64,000 nucleotides of DNA from NCBI GenBank assembly GCA_030442055.1, contig JAUJEB010000001.1:62001-126000 (forward strand), given 5' to 3'. Source of the DNA: Agaribacillus aureus. Its GTDB lineage: Bacteria > Bacteroidota > Bacteroidia > Cytophagales > Cyclobacteriaceae. The first letter of the stretch is position 1, and each line of letters begins with the position of its first letter. The position numbers and the translations under genes are program-made. The notes beneath the pieces were generated by a model, which was not told where the DNA came from, ran no database searches, and was given only the letters and a program-made list of their open reading frames with translations. Positions 18,757-25,939 of the stretch are shown here, in pieces.

Positions 18757-19488
18757 ATGAAATCAATAACATTAGTATGCTCAGCCTTGTTTATACTTGG
18801 CACCATCTCAGTTTCCTGTGCCCAGGAAAAGCCATATGATAACGATGACTTTGCAATTCAAAACGTCAAAGTAACACACAAATCTGATTTTGCGGTTTCC
18901 ATTTGGGAAATTGAAGTCAAAGGGACAGCAGGTAAAACAACCCCCAAACCCAACGGGCAGCTCGATGGCGCTCCGGTGCTGGGATATGTATTTCCCACAT
19001 CCTTAAAGTCAACAGATGTTGGATTTAATCAAACAAAAGGGATCGTAGCGCTGGCGCTTACTTCACACCCGGACTTTGATGACACGCCAATTTGGGACGA
19101 GAACAACGATGCCATATTTGACAACGACGGTATCATCTGGCATCCTCATTGGGTCATTCTTCACGAGGATAAGCGCGTTTCCGGTGGATTGGCGGTAAAA
19201 CAGTTTGACAAAGAAGATAAATCAGTAAAACTTCCACCTACCAATCCGGGGATGCCCATGTATATGGACTCTCCCGGCTTTCCAGTAAAAACCACAGGGA
19301 ATACCATCAGAGTAGTGGTCCCGGACTTCCGCATAAACAATCAGACCGATTTCAAATATGATGGTGTAGCCGCATACATGATAGTAAACACCAGTAAGGA
19401 AGACAAACCTTTGTTAGGTGTGTATGATGTGTACAGTATTGCCAGCAAAGACTTATCTCTTCCTTATACAGTTAAGTTACGACAATAA
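18757..19488 (+). CDS. Exported protein of unknown function
   Basis: 243 residues with an N-terminal signal sequence (residues 1-23, ISVSCAQEK). The cysteine before AQ could be a weak lipobox, or the peptide may be cut after CAQ. The mature part is rich in aspartate and aromatic residues, with an acidic, calcium-loop-like stretch (DENNDAIFDNDGIIWHPHWVILHED) split across a loop carrying HPHW histidines that might bind metal. I do not recognise the family. It lies 65 bases after the small thiol protein and 60 bases before another exported protein. Confidence 0.72.
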   Translation: MKSITLVCSALFILGTISVSCAQEKPYDNDDFAIQNVKVTHKSDFAVSIWEIEVKGTAGKTTPKPNGQLDGAPVLGYVFPTSLKSTDVGFNQTKGIVALALTSHPDFDDTPIWDENNDAIFDNDGIIWHPHWVILHEDKRVSGGLAVKQFDKEDKSVKLPPTNPGMPMYMDSPGFPVKTTGNTIRVVVPDFRINNQTDFKYDGVAAYMIVNTSKEDKPLLGVYDVYSIASKDLSLPYTVKLRQ

Positions 19489-19548
19489 ATACTTTGCCAG
19501 GTACTTGAAGCATAATTCAAGTACCTGGTTTCTATTAAATCGCATATC

Positions 19549-20319
19549 ATGAAAACACCAAATCTTATAATACTTGTTTTAGCGGGTTTGCTCATAACCG
19601 GTGCGTTCCCATTGAAGGCACAATCCGTCTATGTTTACAATGCCAACGGCATTAAAGTGTATCCAAAAATAAATACTGACCCTTTTCCAAAAGCGACCTT
19701 AAAACTATTGACTCCCGATGAAGCCATCAGGCCCGGGAATAACCATTTTGAGTATGCTGTAGAGGCTTATGGCTTAAAGGAGCAATCCCCAAGTGCCAAA
19801 ACCAATAATTTAGCCAATTCCAAGGGAGGGCAGCATATACATTTTATCGTTGACAATAAACCTTATCAGGCTAAATATGAGCCCAGCTTCGAAGCACAGT
19901 TGGAACCGGAAACACACCTGGTACTCGCATTTCTTTCCCGTTCTTTTCACGAGAGTGTCAAATCGAAAAACGCTTTTGTCTTAAAACAATACCAACTCAA
20001 TAACGGTAAGCCAGTGGCCGACATCAAGAAAGACCCACTGCTGTTTTATAGTAGACCAAAAGGAACATATTCCATCGAAAACGGCGATAAAGTATTACTG
20101 GATTTTTTCCTGGTTAATACCAAACTCCGTAAAAACGGTCACAAAGTAAGGGTCAACTTGGATGGTCACTCCTTTACACTAGACAAATGGCAACCTTATC
20201 TTATTGAAGGATTGAGCATCGGAGATCATCGTATAGAAATAACACTTATTGACGCCAAAGGAGTGCCCATACCCGGACCGTTTAATAAGTCCGGAACCAG
20301 AACATTTACACTCAAATAG
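19549..20319 (+). CDS. Exported protein of unknown function
   Basis: 256 residues with a cleavable signal peptide (residues 1-25, ending PLKAQ). It contains a histidine-bearing segment GGQHIHFIVDNKPYQAKYEP, resembling the conserved core of some small secreted Bacteroidota proteins, and a C-terminal beta-sandwich-like part (KVRVNLDGHSF, LSIGDHRIEITLIDAKG, GTRTFTLK) like an Ig/chitobiase-type fold. No enzymatic motif is visible. It is the last gene of the operon started at 18458 and converges with the MocR regulator. Confidence 0.72.
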   Translation: MKTPNLIILVLAGLLITGAFPLKAQSVYVYNANGIKVYPKINTDPFPKATLKLLTPDEAIRPGNNHFEYAVEAYGLKEQSPSAKTNNLANSKGGQHIHFIVDNKPYQAKYEPSFEAQLEPETHLVLAFLSRSFHESVKSKNAFVLKQYQLNNGKPVADIKKDPLLFYSRPKGTYSIENGDKVLLDFFLVNTKLRKNGHKVRVNLDGHSFTLDKWQPYLIEGLSIGDHRIEITLIDAKGVPIPGPFNKSGTRTFTLK

Positions 20320-20429
20320 CCAGGAGATCGTAACAAATGGTGAGGTAGGTTCTCATCTGGTGAAGTTTGTTTAAAACCGGCTTGGAAAGTAAAAATTCAG
20401 GAATTTACTATCCTGGTGGTCCCGGTTAA

Positions 20430-21854
20430 TCAGAGCAGCCTGGCAATGGCACCAATGCCTTCTTCAAGTTTTTCTTCGGAAAGTGAAGCATATCCAAGCC
20501 TTAAACCCATGATGGGATCCGAAAAACTAAACTTATCAGGTGTTAAGATTTGAACATTTTTTTTCTTTAAGTCTTCCGCCAATTGATAAGTGTCAATTTT
20601 TTTCCTGGGCATTAACCAGAAGGCAAGCCCACCTTCAGGTCGTTTGTAGCTTACCTTATCACCTAAATTTTGCCGGATAACCTGGTCGAAAAAGTCCCTT
20701 TTTTTATGATAAGTCTGCGTAGCTTTATTCAGGTGTTTTCTGATACTTCCATCATTGATAAGCTCCAACACGGCTTGTTCCATGATATTATCACCCTGAA
20801 CATCAATGATCTGTCGCAATTCTGCGACCTTGTCAATGAAATGCTCACCGGAGGCCAGATACCCAATACGCAGCGCAGGTGACACGATCTTGCTGAAAGT
20901 ACCGACATAGATATAATTTTCTACCGGTGCCAGACTTCCAATGGGCAACAAAGGTCTTGCCCCGAAATGAAATTCATGATCGTAATCGTCTTCTATAATG
21001 GTGAAACCATAGGTATTGGAAAGCTGGATCAATTCCAGTCGTTTTTGTAAAGACAAGCTGACGGTGGTTGGAAAATGATGGTGAGGGGTTGTGTAAAGTG
21101 CCTTGATTTTCTTGCCTGATTTCAGGTATGCCTGTATCTCATGTAAATTAATGCCATCGGCTTCAACGCTGACCGGCAGCAATTCGGCCCCTGCATTTTC
21201 GAACGCTCTCCACGCGGGCATGTATCCCGGGTTTTCAATTATAATGGCATCGCCCTTTTCAAGCAGGCATTGAACGGCAAGATAAAGGGCCATCTGGCTT
21301 CCCCGTGTCAGACACAAATTCTCAGCCGCAATCCCCATTCCCCTTTTGTGATTCAACATTTTTACCACCGCATTTCGGAAACCCAAATCCCCGAGGGCAT
21401 GGCTGTACCCCATCATTTGCCATCTGGCTTTTCTGTTAAAAATTTGCCGGTAAGCCATGGCCAGTGCTTTGATCGGGGCTAATCTGCTATCTGGCAAACC
21501 ATCATCGAATACAATATCCGGCTTAGCTGTTAACGCCTGATCTTTATTTGACCGGCTCGCCAAGACTATCTGCCTTTTTTGATAAGGATCATGAGCCTTT
21601 AAGGCTGCAACAAATATCCCTTTTCTCTCCTGTGCCTCAAGCCAACCTTCAGCCAGCAGGATGTCCAGCGCTTTTACAACAGTATTCCTGTTTACTTTCA
21701 GCTGTCCGGCTAACTTTCTACTACCGGGCAACGCATCTCCGGGCTGAAGCTTTCGATTTTTTACCGCTTCAATAATTGCATCCGCAATCTGCAGGTATAC
21801 TGCTTTGCTGTCTAAAAGATTGATGTTGATCTGTAGATCCCAAGGCCGAAGCAT
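20430..21854 (-). CDS. MocR-family regulator (GntR winged helix fused to an aminotransferase-like domain)
   Basis: About 474 residues from the ATG at 21854; a longer frame to 21929 would run through the operator palindrome and lacks family similarity, so I prefer the shorter start. Residues ~10-75 are a GntR-type winged helix (VYLQIADAIIEAVKNRKLQPGDALPG, SRKLAGQLKVNRNTVVKAL). The rest is a fold type I aminotransferase domain, with TRGSQMALYLAVQCLL, the PLP-binding IIEDDYDHEFHF and the lysine in GTFSKIVSPALRIGYL. MocR proteins use PLP or a PLP-amino acid adduct as ligand and bind CTGGAC-like or similar repeats. The start codon abuts the perfect inverted repeat at 21855-21900, suggesting autoregulation. 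The divergent gene encodes YggS, a PLP homeostasis protein. Confidence 0.92.
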   Translation of the reverse strand: MLRPWDLQININLLDSKAVYLQIADAIIEAVKNRKLQPGDALPGSRKLAGQLKVNRNTVVKALDILLAEGWLEAQERKGIFVAALKAHDPYQKRQIVLASRSNKDQALTAKPDIVFDDGLPDSRLAPIKALAMAYRQIFNRKARWQMMGYSHALGDLGFRNAVVKMLNHKRGMGIAAENLCLTRGSQMALYLAVQCLLEKGDAIIIENPGYMPAWRAFENAGAELLPVSVEADGINLHEIQAYLKSGKKIKALYTTPHHHFPTTVSLSLQKRLELIQLSNTYGFTIIEDDYDHEFHFGARPLLPIGSLAPVENYIYVGTFSKIVSPALRIGYLASGEHFIDKVAELRQIIDVQGDNIMEQAVLELINDGSIRKHLNKATQTYHKKRDFFDQVIRQNLGDKVSYKRPEGGLAFWLMPRKKIDTYQLAEDLKKKNVQILTPDKFSFSDPIMGLRLGYASLSEEKLEEGIGAIARLL

Positions 21855-21900
21855 CTGGACTATATATTTATTTAAATTCTGCCCTACTAATATAGTCCAG
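21855..21900. promoter_or_regulatory. Operator: perfect inverted repeat between MocR and YggS genes
   Basis: CTGGACTATA (21855-21864) and TATAGTCCAG (21891-21900) are perfect 10-bp inverted arms 26 bases apart. On the plus strand CATATTTGC follows at about 21911-21919, close to the -7 consensus. The arm next to 21854 touches the preferred MocR start codon, so binding would directly occlude initiation of that gene. Confidence 0.6.
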
Positions 21901-22080
21901 CTATTACACATATTTGCATAGTTAGCCATTAAAAAACTATCAAAATGGAAGAAAGGGAAAACAAACCCGGCTTAAAATATTTTTATAAAACCCTTGCTTA
22001 TCCCTGCGTATGGAAGCTAAAAATAATTTCATTATGATATGGAGAAAGCTGGTAGTTGCGATATAAAAGACAATTAAGAA

Positions 22081-22812
22081 ATGTATCCGGTCATGACTTT
22101 ACCTATCAGAGATAATTTAAATGATATTCAAAAACGAATTAAAAACGCTTGTATGCGCAGTAATCGTCGCTTTAAAGAGGTCAGGCTTTTACTGGCCACC
22201 AAAACTGTATCGGCGGAAGATATACTGGTGGCATTGCGGGCTGGCGAAACGTTGATAGCTGAAAATACGGTACAGGAGCTAAAACAAAAACACGGGCCCT
22301 TAAAAACAATACCGCATGAAACACATTTTATTGGCCATCTTCAGTCGAACAAAATTAAAGAGGTCATCAAGTATGTTTCATGCATTCAGTCATTAGACAG
22401 ATTAAGCACCGCTCAGAAGCTTCAAAACCGGCTCGAATACGAGGATAAAACCATGGATGTCTTTTTACAGATCAATACCTCTTATGAGGAGAGTAAGTTT
22501 GGTATACCCCCTGAAAATGCTTTGGAATTTGCAAAGCAGGTACATGAATTTGACAGGATTCTAATAAAGGGGTTAATGACAATTGGCCTGCTTTCGGTTC
22601 AAGCCGGAAAAGTTCGAAAGTGCTTCCGTTTATTAAAAGATATACAGCAAAATATGCTGGACCAGGGCCTGCCGGTTAAGGAATTGTCAATGGGCATGAG
22701 TAGTGATCTTGAAATGGCCGTCGAGGAGGGTGCCACTATTGTAAGGGTTGGTACGGCTATTTTCGGCAGAAGACCCTACCCCGACAGTTATTACTGGAAT
22801 GAGAACACCTAA
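22081..22812 (+). CDS. yggS: YggS-family PLP homeostasis protein
   Basis: 243 residues, the normal length for the single-domain YggS/PROSC family, which has an alanine-racemase-like TIM barrel. K41 in RLLLATKTV is the PLP Schiff-base lysine. Other landmarks are AENTVQELKQKH (GENYVQE in most relatives), HFIGHLQSNKIK, VFLQINTSYEESKFG, GLMTIG and SMGMSSDLEMAVEEGATIVRVGTAIFG. It binds PLP and buffers its cytoplasmic level; no catalysis is established for the family. A start at 22093 is also possible. It is divergent from the MocR gene across the CTGGAC palindrome, which suggests control by PLP status. Confidence 0.94.
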   Translation: MYPVMTLPIRDNLNDIQKRIKNACMRSNRRFKEVRLLLATKTVSAEDILVALRAGETLIAENTVQELKQKHGPLKTIPHETHFIGHLQSNKIKEVIKYVSCIQSLDRLSTAQKLQNRLEYEDKTMDVFLQINTSYEESKFGIPPENALEFAKQVHEFDRILIKGLMTIGLLSVQAGKVRKCFRLLKDIQQNMLDQGLPVKELSMGMSSDLEMAVEEGATIVRVGTAIFGRRPYPDSYYWNENT

Positions 22813-22888
22813 ATTGGCTGATATCGCAGTGCCTATTTTCTGAAAAACAGTTATATACAAATAATGCCGCTAATCCGGCAGTTTAATT

Positions 22889-23590
22889 ATGAGAGTCCAT
22901 TATTTACAACATGTTTCATTTGAAGGTTTGGGGTTTATCGAAACCTGGCTAAACGAGCATAACCATTCGATTACAGGAACACATTTTTTCCAGGAACAAT
23001 GGCAATGGCCATCATTCGACAGTTTTGATGCCCTCATCATCATGGGGGGGCCAATGGGTGTATATGACGAGGTGCAATACCCATGGTTGCAAGCCGAAAA
23101 ATCACTCATCAGAACAGCCATCGAACTGGGCAAAAAAGTACTAGGTATCTGCCTGGGAGCACAACTCATCGCCGATAGTTTAGGCATGCCAATCAAGGAA
23201 GCTCCCAACAAGGAAATAGGCTGGTTTCCGGTCACCCCAACATCTGAAAGTCCGGAAATATCCTGGTTTCACAGTTTTTTCAGGAATCGTCCGATGGTAT
23301 TTCACTGGCATGGGGACCAATTTCATATTCCAGGTGGAGCCTATAACCTTCTTTCTTCCGAAGCCAATCAGAATCAAGCATTCATCTTCCACAAACATAC
23401 CCTGGGCCTGCAGTTCCACCTGGAAGTCACCCCCACTACCTTAAAGCAAATGTTAGAAAATGCGGGGAATGAATTGACAAGGGCCCCTTACGTTCAAAGC
23501 CTTACTGATATTCATAAACTATCAACACATATCAAATCGAATAACAAAATACTTAGTGGGCTGTTGCAACATTGGCTCTATGACCGCTAA
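22889..23590 (+). CDS. Class I glutamine amidotransferase-like protein
   Basis: 233 residues. It resembles stand-alone GMP-synthase-type amidotransferase domains: LIIMGGPMGVYDE, the nucleophile elbow GICLGAQLIADSLG with Cys88, and the catalytic His-Glu pair in LGLQFHLEVTP near residues 176-178. Such single-domain proteins hydrolyse gamma-glutamyl amides or related compounds; the substrate here is not known. It lies 76 bases after yggS on the same strand and may be cotranscribed, and it converges with the GH76 gene. Confidence 0.88.
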   Translation: MRVHYLQHVSFEGLGFIETWLNEHNHSITGTHFFQEQWQWPSFDSFDALIIMGGPMGVYDEVQYPWLQAEKSLIRTAIELGKKVLGICLGAQLIADSLGMPIKEAPNKEIGWFPVTPTSESPEISWFHSFFRNRPMVFHWHGDQFHIPGGAYNLLSSEANQNQAFIFHKHTLGLQFHLEVTPTTLKQMLENAGNELTRAPYVQSLTDIHKLSTHIKSNNKILSGLLQHWLYDR

Positions 23591-23627
23591 TGATCTTAAA
23601 TGCCATTAAATTTGCTCGTAGTGAAAA

Positions 23628-24758
23628 TCAGTTTTTCCCCGGAGGGCAAGCCTGCATGATACCTACTGCACTGCTGGCCTCATAAGACTGAAAGTCACCG
23701 GTGGGACACGCCACTTTATAATTTCGGTACATCAGGTTACGGCTGGGGTCCCGGTTGGCCCATGCCGTAGCAGCATTGTGCCTAAGCCACGGTAAGTACT
23801 GCTCCTGTTTTCCATCGCTTATGAGCATAGACAAATACCTGGCAAAAATCGCTTTAAGCACTCCCTGTTCATTCCAATCCCCTTCGGCGGGAAGAATGCC
23901 TTCACTATCTGACATGACATTTTTTGTATAATCCGCCGCCAGCTTAGCATCGCGAAGATACGATCCACTGCCTGTGGCCTGATACAGCATGACAGCAGCA
24001 CCAATACAGGTTCCCTGATTGTAGGTATAGTCCTCAAACCCTGGGTTACTGTCGCCAATCTTATGATCGGCCACCCTTCCGGTATTAGATTCAAAGAGAT
24101 TTTTTTTGGACCAGCTATAAACATTTTTCGCTTTGGACAAATATTGAGCATCGTCAGTAATATTGTACAACAGCACAGCACCAATGACGGTTGGGTAATT
24201 GATACAGGCATTTTTTCCCTTTACCTTCCAGCTCCATTTCATCCCGCCATTTTGCGTGTCATAAGCCTCCTCCCATATGTAATCAAAACCACTGATGGCC
24301 TTTTGAAGGTATTCCTGATTTTGCGTAAGCTCATATCCTCTGGCCAGTGAAATTACCCACCACATCATGTCGTCATAAATAAAGTCATTAACCAGCTTCA
24401 CATCCGGCCAATTGAATTCAGAGTAAGCCTCGTTTCCTCCCTGGTATATCTCTTTTACCAAATCAAGCGCTTTCTTGCTACCTGTTCTAAGGTAGGCATC
24501 CATGGCAATATCCCAAAATATTGCCTGGGTCCACCCTTCCGCCAATTGCTTTCGCTGCGTGGTTCTGTAGTATAGTTTTGAGTCATGGTCGTAAAAATGG
24601 GCATTAAATGCTTCAAAGGACAGGGTGGCATCCCGAGTCGTGTAGGTGGGTTTAGGCTCCGGAATTTCCGAAACACCGGAGGTGAGCTTTTCTTCATTGT
24701 CACCGCCGCAGCTTCCAATAAGTAAAAGGCTAAAAAGTAATATACTATTTTTAATCAT
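23628..24758 (-). CDS. GH76 endo-alpha-1,6-mannanase lipoprotein
   Basis: 376 residues with a lipoprotein signal (lipobox LIGSC, cysteine 17, then GGDNEE). The (alpha/alpha)6 fold of glycoside hydrolase family 76 is recognisable: GWTQAIFWDIAMDAYLRTG, the catalytic Asp pair D129-D130 in FIYDDMMWW, then EEAYDTQNGGMKWSW, NYPTVIGAVLLYNIT, YTYNQGTCIGAAVMLYQATG and the C-terminal YEASSAVGIMQ. Family members cut alpha-1,6-mannan backbones such as those of fungal mannan. Acidic residues after the cysteine suggest surface exposure. It is the last gene of the minus-strand locus starting with the sigma factor, and defines the locus as an alpha-mannan PUL. Confidence 0.92.
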   Translation of the reverse strand: MIKNSILLFSLLLIGSCGGDNEEKLTSGVSEIPEPKPTYTTRDATLSFEAFNAHFYDHDSKLYYRTTQRKQLAEGWTQAIFWDIAMDAYLRTGSKKALDLVKEIYQGGNEAYSEFNWPDVKLVNDFIYDDMMWWVISLARGYELTQNQEYLQKAISGFDYIWEEAYDTQNGGMKWSWKVKGKNACINYPTVIGAVLLYNITDDAQYLSKAKNVYSWSKKNLFESNTGRVADHKIGDSNPGFEDYTYNQGTCIGAAVMLYQATGSGSYLRDAKLAADYTKNVMSDSEGILPAEGDWNEQGVLKAIFARYLSMLISDGKQEQYLPWLRHNAATAWANRDPSRNLMYRNYKVACPTGDFQSYEASSAVGIMQACPPGKN

Positions 24759-24908
24759 GATTTTTTCAATTGTATTTTAAATTTTCAATTAGCCGCCGGG
24801 TAAAACATCAATTAAGCATATTTACTAAATGCAGCACGCTGCGCTTACCGTTTCCCCGCAGTGCTTTAATATGCAAATACCGGTTATAATAAATAATGTG
24901 AAATAATG

Positions 24909-24940
24909 TGTTTCGGGCACATATTTACATGCCCGAAACA
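24909..24940 (-). terminator. Strong hairpin between the PorP-like and GH76 genes
   Basis: TGTTTCGGGCA (24909-24919) and TGCCCGAAACA (24930-24940) are perfect 11-bp arms with a 10-base loop. It lies 69 bases after the PorP/SprF-like stop codon and upstream of the GH76 gene on the minus strand. The downstream minus-strand sequence is AT-rich but has no clean T run, so it may be a weak terminator or an RNA-stabilising or processing hairpin. Confidence 0.45.
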
Positions 24941-25008
24941 GTGGCACTTCCAGCCTAAAGGAATACTTGGCTTCCTTACACTGGATTGGGCAAATTGTCT
25001 TAAGATTA

Positions 25009-25929
25009 TTAATCCAAAGTTACCTGTAAAACAAACTCCAAATTACCGCCGACATTTCCGCTGTATTGAGTTGATTGAGTGCTGTACATTGTCCCAAAAG
25101 TGATCAGCTCCTTTATTTGCCCTGTCACTCCAAAAGTCGCGCACCTGGAGCTATGATACATGGTAAAAAAGTTTAATTTTTCATCTAAAAAGTTGATCTG
25201 CGCTCCTATATCGACAATTTCCTCATGTTCTCTCACTTTTCGAAATACTGCTTTAGGTTTTAGGTTAATTGCATTAGTCCCTGGTTTTAACAAAATATTA
25301 TAACCTGCCGCTACAAAAACAGAGGGCTGCCTGATCGAGGTGATCATATTTTCTCCATTGTCGTAAATAAGCGAGCCCAGCGAAGACCCCACTACCTGGA
25401 TATTGAAATTATCTATGGTATACAACAAGCCAAAATCACTGTCAAATTGCATTCCGGTATCATCAAATTGCCTCAATACCGGATCTCCCTGGTCGCCTAT
25501 TAGCCCTTCTGCATTGATACTTTCATCAAATCCCCCAAGTGAGATTCCAAACGCTAAATTTTGATTATCGGCCAATGGGAGGTGGTATGAATAGCTGGCC
25601 AGAAACCGGGTCCCTTGTAACAGCCCCATTTCTTGTCTAAAAACCGCCAGCCCTAGTCCAACACGTTCACTTAAACCATAGTCTGCTGTCAGGTATTGTG
25701 TAACGGAGGCCGGACTAATACTGCCGGCTTGCTGCTGATATGATAGTGTAATTTTGAGGTTTTCTTCAAGGCCCGATGCGGCGGGGTTGAGGGCAAATTG
25801 ATTTAGAAAATAAGCCGATCCCGATGGGCTTAATTGCGCGTATCCTTTTTGCGCAGCACAAAGCAGTGGCAGACATATCATTGCCAACACAAAACCTTTT
25901 CCGGAAATAGATTTATATAAATTTTGCAT
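25009..25929 (-). CDS. PorP/SprF-family type IX secretion outer-membrane protein
   Basis: 306 residues. A signal peptide (residues ~1-31, ending GYAQL) is followed by the family opening SPSGSAYFLNQFALNPAASGLEENLKITLSYQQQ, which I split here as SAYFLNQFALNPAASG and similar. Repeated amphipathic beta strands and glycine-rich turns follow, ending in VLQVTLD. PorP/SprF proteins form outer-membrane barrels that attach type B (CHU_C) cargo of the type IX secretion system. Lying 11 bases downstream of a CHU_C-tailed protein gene fits that cargo-partner arrangement exactly. Confidence 0.9.
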   Translation of the reverse strand: MQNLYKSISGKGFVLAMICLPLLCAAQKGYAQLSPSGSAYFLNQFALNPAASGLEENLKITLSYQQQAGSISPASVTQYLTADYGLSERVGLGLAVFRQEMGLLQGTRFLASYSYHLPLADNQNLAFGISLGGFDESINAEGLIGDQGDPVLRQFDDTGMQFDSDFGLLYTIDNFNIQVVGSSLGSLIYDNGENMITSIRQPSVFVAAGYNILLKPGTNAINLKPKAVFRKVREHEEIVDIGAQINFLDEKLNFFTMYHSSRCATFGVTGQIKELITFGTMYSTQSTQYSGNVGGNLEFVLQVTLD

Positions 25930-25939
25930 TTCGTTTCGA

